A DNA stretch of 9,445 nucleotides from an uncultured Kiritimatiellota bacterium (lineage in GTDB: Bacteria > Verrucomicrobiota > Kiritimatiellia > RFP12 > UBA1067), in the NCBI GenBank assembly GCA_934635045.1, contig CAKTZA010000098.1, positions 1-9,445 of the forward strand, in the 5' to 3' direction. The notes beneath the pieces are model-generated. The model worked only from the letters and a program-made list of their open reading frames with translations, did no database searches and was not told the origin of the DNA. Position 1 is the stretch's first letter; every line of letters begins with the position of its first letter. Below, piece by piece: positions 6,234 through 9,445 of this stretch. The position numbers and the translations under genes are program-made.

Positions 6234-6975
6234 CCTGACGAGGCTCTACGACGGCTATGTCGACACGTTCCGCGATGCGGACGGGCGACTGCCGGAAATG
6301 ATGCAGCTCAAGCGGACGCACACGGCGTGCGTCGTGCGGAACGCGGCGTTGATCGCGGATGGCGAGGGCTTCGCGCCGGATGCGCGCGAGGCCGCGCTTG
6401 CGGCGGCGCTCCTGCACGACACGGGCCGCTACGAGCAGCTGCGCCGGTACAACACCTTCCGGGATTCGGAGTCCGTGGATCACGCCGTCCTCTCGCACGA
6501 GATCGTCCAGGAAAAGGGCTGGACGGACAGCCCGGCGGTGCTTGACGCGGTGTTCTGGCACAACCGCCGCGACCTGCCCGCGCAGATGGCGCCGCTGACG
6601 GCGATTGCCGCGCACACCGTGCGCGACGCGGACAAGCTCGACATCTTCCGTGTGCTGGAAGACCAGGTTGCGCACACCGACTGGCGGGCGGACTCCCGCG
6701 CGTTCTGGAACCTCGCGGTGTCCGCGCCGCCGAACCCGGCCGTCGTCGCGAACATCGAGCGCGGCGAGGCGGTCGACTACCAGAACATCCGGTCGCTGTC
6801 CGACTTCGTGCTGATCCAGGTCGGCTGGATGATTTCGGGGCTTCATTTCGCGACGGCGCGCCGTCTCTGCGCCGCGCGGGGGCACCTTGCGTTCCGCCGC
6901 GACTTCCTGCACCAGCTGTCGTCCGACCCGGCGATCGACCGCGTCTGCGACCGCGCGGCCGCCGTTGTGGTATAA
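6220..6975 (+). CDS. HD-domain metal-dependent phosphohydrolase
   Basis: Probable cytoplasmic metal-dependent phosphohydrolase, 251 residues, substrate unknown. The HD-superfamily ligands are in order: His34 (KRTHT), His66-Asp67 (ALLHDTGRYEQ), His88 and His93 (SVDHAVLSHEIV), His114 (VFWHNRRD) and Asp138 (VRDADKLDIFRVL). The extra histidines are typical of HD proteins binding two or more metals. The C-terminal half (about 150-251) is helical, with no motif I recognise. The start ATG 6220 lies inside the purE end (14-bp overlap); the longer frame upstream is Arg-rich shadow of purE. The stop TAA (6973-6975) lies inside the TATAAT box of the next promoter. Co-transcription with purE suggests nucleotide-related work, but this is only inference. 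Confidence 0.88.
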   Translation: MPLPDLTRLYDGYVDTFRDADGRLPEMMQLKRTHTACVVRNAALIADGEGFAPDAREAALAAALLHDTGRYEQLRRYNTFRDSESVDHAVLSHEIVQEKGWTDSPAVLDAVFWHNRRDLPAQMAPLTAIAAHTVRDADKLDIFRVLEDQVAHTDWRADSRAFWNLAVSAPPNPAVVANIERGEAVDYQNIRSLSDFVLIQVGWMISGLHFATARRLCAARGHLAFRRDFLHQLSSDPAIDRVCDRAAAVVV

Positions 6976-6976
6976 T
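6968..6976 (+). promoter_or_regulatory. extended -10 promoter of the PHP-nrnA unit, overlapping a stop codon
   Basis: TGG plus a perfect TATAAT at 6971-6976, with no clear -35. The HD gene's last codons and TAA stop form part of the element. The ATG at 6984 is exactly 7 nt after the box, the same geometry as at 182-195, and no Shine-Dalgarno is present. The predicted mRNA is leaderless. An ATG at 6975 lies inside the box and cannot be the start of a message made from it. Confidence 0.68.
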
Positions 6977-6983
6977 GTCCGCC

Positions 6984-8330
6984 ATGAAAAACTTGTTGCT
7001 GGTGGCGGGTCTGCTCCCGTGCGTGGTCGGCGCGGCACTGCCGACGGAGGTGACGACGGAGGCCGGGTTCGCCCGCGCCTGCGGCGAGAACGTGCGCAAC
7101 TTCGCGCTGACGGGGCGGTTCCGCGCGGACGCGGGCGCGGCGGCGCGCCTCGCGTTCCATGCGGACGGCGCGGGCGGCGGCTACGAGATCCTGTTCCGCA
7201 ACGGGCCGATCGACGGCACACGCAAGACGGGCTCGCTCTCCCATGTGCGCAACCTCTACCGCTCGCTCGCCGAGGACGGCCAGTGGTGCGCGTTCGACGT
7301 GACCGTGCGCGAGAGGAACGTCGAGGTGAAGGTCGGCGGCGTCACGGTCGTGCGCTACACGGAGCCGGAGCGCCCGTGGCGCACGGCGGAGCACGCGCGC
7401 CAACGCTTCGGACGCGGCGACTTCGTCTTCACCGGCGAGGCGGGCCGCGTCGCGTTCGCCGACCTCGCGCTGAAGCCGTTGGCGGACGGCGTGCGCAACC
7501 CGGACGACACGCTGCCGCCCGTGGACGAGCAGACCGACCGCGCGATTCGCCATCAGCAGGTCGACTTCCCCGTCATCGACTTCCACGTGCATCTCAAGGG
7601 CGGCCTCACGAAGGAGCAGGCGCACGCGATGAGCCTCAACTACGGCATCAACTACGGCATTGCGCCGAACGTCGGCGAGGGCGGCGTCGGCCGGATGCTG
7701 CGCTCCGACGCCGAGGCGGACGACTACTATGCCGAGGTGAAGGGCCTGCCGTTCCTGCGCGGCGCGCAGGGCGAGGGGCGCAAGTGGCCCTACGAGTTCT
7801 CGCGCCGGGCGCTGGGGATGTTCGACTACCTCTTCACCGACGCGATGACGATCGTCGACGACGGCGTGCCGCTGCGCATCTACCGTCCCGCCGAGTTCAG
7901 GCTGAACGGGCGCACGCGCGAGGAATGGATGGACTTCCTCGTCTCGCAGATCGAGCTGATCCTCACGAACGAGCCCGTCGACATCTACGCGAACGCGACG
8001 TACCTGCCGCCGCCGCTCGACGCGGACTACGACGCCCTCTGGACGGACGCGCGCATCAGCCGCCTTCTCGACACGCTCGTCAAGAACCACGTCGCGCTGG
8101 AGATCAGCGCGCGCTACCGGATTCCGAGCGCGAAGATCATCTCCCGCGCCAAGGCGCGCGGCGTCAAGTTCACGTTCGGCACGAACAACGAGAACGCCGA
8201 CTTCGGTCGCCTCGAATACGCGCTCGACATGGTGGACGCCTGCGGGCTCACGGCGGCGGACGTCTGGTTCCCGTCCGAGAGCGTCCGCGCGCGACGCCCG
8301 TTCATCCCCTACAACACGTTCAGACAGTAG
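6984..8330 (+). CDS. secreted DUF1080 (3-keto-disaccharide-hydrolase-like) plus PHP-like two-domain protein
   Basis: Predicted exported protein of 448 residues. The N-terminus is a short signal peptide (KNLLLVAGLLPCVVGA, likely cleaved near residue 17; LLPC is not a proper lipobox). Residues ~20-168 look like a concanavalin-like DUF1080 domain (WCAFDVTVRERNVEVKVGGVTVVRYTEPE...GRVAFADLALKPL). From ~195 a PHP-type metallohydrolase barrel follows: D199-F-H-V-H203, Glu264 in GAQGEGRKW, DYLFTDAMT with Asp286, then DIYANATYLP (333-342), ALEISARYRIP with Glu373, and FGTNNEN (398-404). The last ligands usual in PHP proteins (AHP and GSDAH) read ANAT and GTNN, so the metal site is reduced or altered. 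ATG 6984 fits the promoter and signal peptide. Role is possibly periplasmic cleavage of a sugar or phosphoester. Family placement is by eye; an amidohydrolase is the alternative. Confidence 0.82.
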   Translation: MKNLLLVAGLLPCVVGAALPTEVTTEAGFARACGENVRNFALTGRFRADAGAAARLAFHADGAGGGYEILFRNGPIDGTRKTGSLSHVRNLYRSLAEDGQWCAFDVTVRERNVEVKVGGVTVVRYTEPERPWRTAEHARQRFGRGDFVFTGEAGRVAFADLALKPLADGVRNPDDTLPPVDEQTDRAIRHQQVDFPVIDFHVHLKGGLTKEQAHAMSLNYGINYGIAPNVGEGGVGRMLRSDAEADDYYAEVKGLPFLRGAQGEGRKWPYEFSRRALGMFDYLFTDAMTIVDDGVPLRIYRPAEFRLNGRTREEWMDFLVSQIELILTNEPVDIYANATYLPPPLDADYDALWTDARISRLLDTLVKNHVALEISARYRIPSAKIISRAKARGVKFTFGTNNENADFGRLEYALDMVDACGLTAADVWFPSESVRARRPFIPYNTFRQ

Positions 8331-9362
8331 ATGGCCGCACGCGAAAACTATGTGGCGGCGGCGAAGCTGATTGCCGCGTCGAAACGCATTCTCATCTCCG
8401 GCCACCTGAGCCCGGACGGGGATTCGCTCGGCTCGATGATCGCCCTTGCGCGACTGCTGAAGAACGCGGGGCACGAGGCGTTTGCGACGGCCGACGTCAA
8501 CGCCCTCGGCAAGCCGGGTTTCCTCGAAGGGGTCGAAGACCTCATCCCCGTGCGCAAGCTGCGTCGCGCGAAGAAGTTCGACCTGCTGATCGCCCTCGAC
8601 AACAGCTCGTTCGCGCGCATGCCGCCGGAGGTGAAGGCCGTTGCGGAGAAGCTGCCGGCGATCTGCATCGACCACCACGTCACGAACGACGGCACGTTCG
8701 GCGACGTGCAGATCGTCGACCCGACGGCGTCGTCCGCCGGCGAGCTCGTCTGGCGGTTCGCGAAGTGGAACGAGTGGCCGCTCGACCGTCCGATCGCCGA
8801 GGCCCTCTGGGTCGCGCTCGTGACGGACACGGGGCGCTTCGCCTACGACGCGACGCGGCCGGGGACGATGCGCGCAGCGGGCGACCTCCTGAAGCACGGC
8901 GTGCGCACGGCGCTCATCAACGACATCCTCTACGGCAGCTTCTCGCGCAAGACGATCGGCCTCAAGCGGCTCGCCTGGCGGTCGCTGCACATCTGGAAGA
9001 ACCGCAAGGTCGCCGAGGTCTCGCTCTCGCGCGACGACTTCCGCGCCGTGCGCGGCAACAAGGCGGACGTCGAGGACGTGATCGAGATTCCGCGTTCCGT
9101 GGCGAAGAACGAGATCGCGCTGTTCTTCTACCAGATCCCCGACCGCACGAAGGAGACGCGCTGCTCGATTCGTACGCGCGGCGACTGGGACGCGACGGTG
9201 CTGGCGGCGAAGTTCGGCGGCGGCGGCCACCGCAAGGCGGCGGGCTGCACGATCAAGGCGACGATGGGTTCCGCGAAGCGGCAGATGCGCGCGGCGGTGA
9301 AGGATCTCCTCAAGAGCGCCTGCCGCAAGACGATGCGCCTGCCGCCGAACCTGAAGATATAG
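8331..9362 (+). CDS. nrnA: DHH/DHHA1 phosphoesterase, bifunctional oligoribonuclease/PAP phosphatase type
   Basis: Likely cytoplasmic enzyme that degrades short oligoribonucleotides (nanoRNA) and/or pAp; 343 residues, near the 310-340 of NrnA proteins. The catalytic DHH domain shows motif I HLSPDGDSLGS with His25, Asp29 and Asp31, motif II LLIALDNSS with Asp90, motif III IDHHVTN (114-119) and motif IV ALVTDTGRF with Asp166. The DHHA1 domain ends in FGGGGHRKAAGC (295-306, GGGGHR for substrate binding). All metal ligands are present, so it should be active. The start abuts the previous stop (TAG-ATG) with no clear Shine-Dalgarno, suggesting termination-reinitiation coupling to the PHP gene. Motif II has Asn after Asp, where Cys or Thr is more common. 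Without assays NrnA, RecJ-like and other DHH roles cannot be fully separated; size and lack of extra domains favour NrnA. Confidence 0.92.
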   Translation: MAARENYVAAAKLIAASKRILISGHLSPDGDSLGSMIALARLLKNAGHEAFATADVNALGKPGFLEGVEDLIPVRKLRRAKKFDLLIALDNSSFARMPPEVKAVAEKLPAICIDHHVTNDGTFGDVQIVDPTASSAGELVWRFAKWNEWPLDRPIAEALWVALVTDTGRFAYDATRPGTMRAAGDLLKHGVRTALINDILYGSFSRKTIGLKRLAWRSLHIWKNRKVAEVSLSRDDFRAVRGNKADVEDVIEIPRSVAKNEIALFFYQIPDRTKETRCSIRTRGDWDATVLAAKFGGGGHRKAAGCTIKATMGSAKRQMRAAVKDLLKSACRKTMRLPPNLKI

Positions 9363-9397
9363 CCGACCTCAGGGGGATTTTAGATAGGTGAGGTCGG
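9363..9397 (+). terminator. 9-bp hairpin after nrnA, possible terminator
   Basis: A perfect inverted repeat CCGACCTCA (9363-9371) and TGAGGTCGG (9389-9397) with a 17-nt loop starts directly after the nrnA stop. No T-tract follows, so it may be a weak or factor-assisted terminator, or an mRNA-stabilising end. A smaller ACCGG/CCGGT pair (9408-9412, 9424-9428) lies downstream. Confidence 0.4.
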
Positions 9398-9427
9398 GTT
9401 AATGTTTACCGGCGAAACCTCCCCCGG

Positions 9428-9433
9428 TTGACA
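9428..9433 (+). promoter_or_regulatory. consensus -35 box of a promoter running off the window
   Basis: TTGACA, an exact sigma-70 -35 hexamer in the intergenic stretch after nrnA. A matching -10 would fall about 6-11 bases past the window edge, so it cannot be checked here. It differs from the four other promoters in the window, which lack a -35. Confidence 0.35.
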
Positions 9434-9445
9434 AATGCGCCCTGA

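Noticed and set aside
6843..9230. 795-residue open frame on the minus strand opposite the PHP and nrnA genes
   Set aside because: Arg/Ala/Asp/Val-rich translation with no domain; it mirrors the GC3 bias of the two real genes on the + strand, whose motifs are intact.
6887..9391. 834-residue + strand open frame crossing three genes
   Set aside because: Arg/Gly-rich low-complexity shadow in another frame; spans HD, PHP and nrnA genes that have clear catalytic motifs.

Overview
The window is GC-rich bacterial DNA with strong G/C preference at third codon positions. It carries ten well-supported genes, all on the + strand and tightly packed, with no RNA genes, IS elements or CRISPR. The organism is most likely a Gram-negative-type bacterium. 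A Kiritimatiellota/Lentisphaerota/Verrucomicrobiota-like lineage is my best guess, from the secreted DUF1080-PHP protein, the degenerate UDG-like protein and the class 1B dihydroorotate dehydrogenase. This is inference from gene style; no marker gene settles it.

Layout: (1) 1-194 holds the doubtful end of an upstream gene and a promoter. (2) 195-2107 is a two-gene MacB/LolCDE-type ABC exporter, with ATPase and permease overlapping by ATGA. (3) 2138-5627 is one apparent transcription unit: galE, a cysteine-free uracil-DNA-glycosylase-like protein, pyrK and pyrD. PyrK and PyrD together make the NAD-linked dihydroorotate dehydrogenase of pyrimidine synthesis. (4) 5696-6975 is purE (purine synthesis) overlapping an HD-domain phosphohydrolase. 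(5) 6968-9362 is a secreted DUF1080 plus PHP-like protein abutting an NrnA-type DHH/DHHA1 phosphoesterase. (6) 9363-9445 is intergenic, with a hairpin and a consensus -35 box of a promoter that continues past the window edge.

Two themes stand out. First, four transcription units each start with the same extended -10 element, TGGTATAAT. At two of them (195 and 6984) the ATG lies exactly 7 nt after the -10 box and there is no Shine-Dalgarno sequence, which implies leaderless mRNAs. At the other two (galE, purE) there is a short leader with a good Shine-Dalgarno.

Second, two neighbouring genes carry in-frame repeat DNA. pyrK contains a 93-bp AT-rich element made of two opposed arrays of an 8-bp unit (TCGAATNN), which can fold into a 37-bp imperfect hairpin and adds about 31 residues between two conserved blocks of the NAD-binding domain. 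The UDG-like gene contains four 9-bp tandem units in a low-complexity linker. The pyrK element is the best candidate for something not yet described: a palindromic mini-element that tolerates, or exploits, insertion into essential coding sequence.
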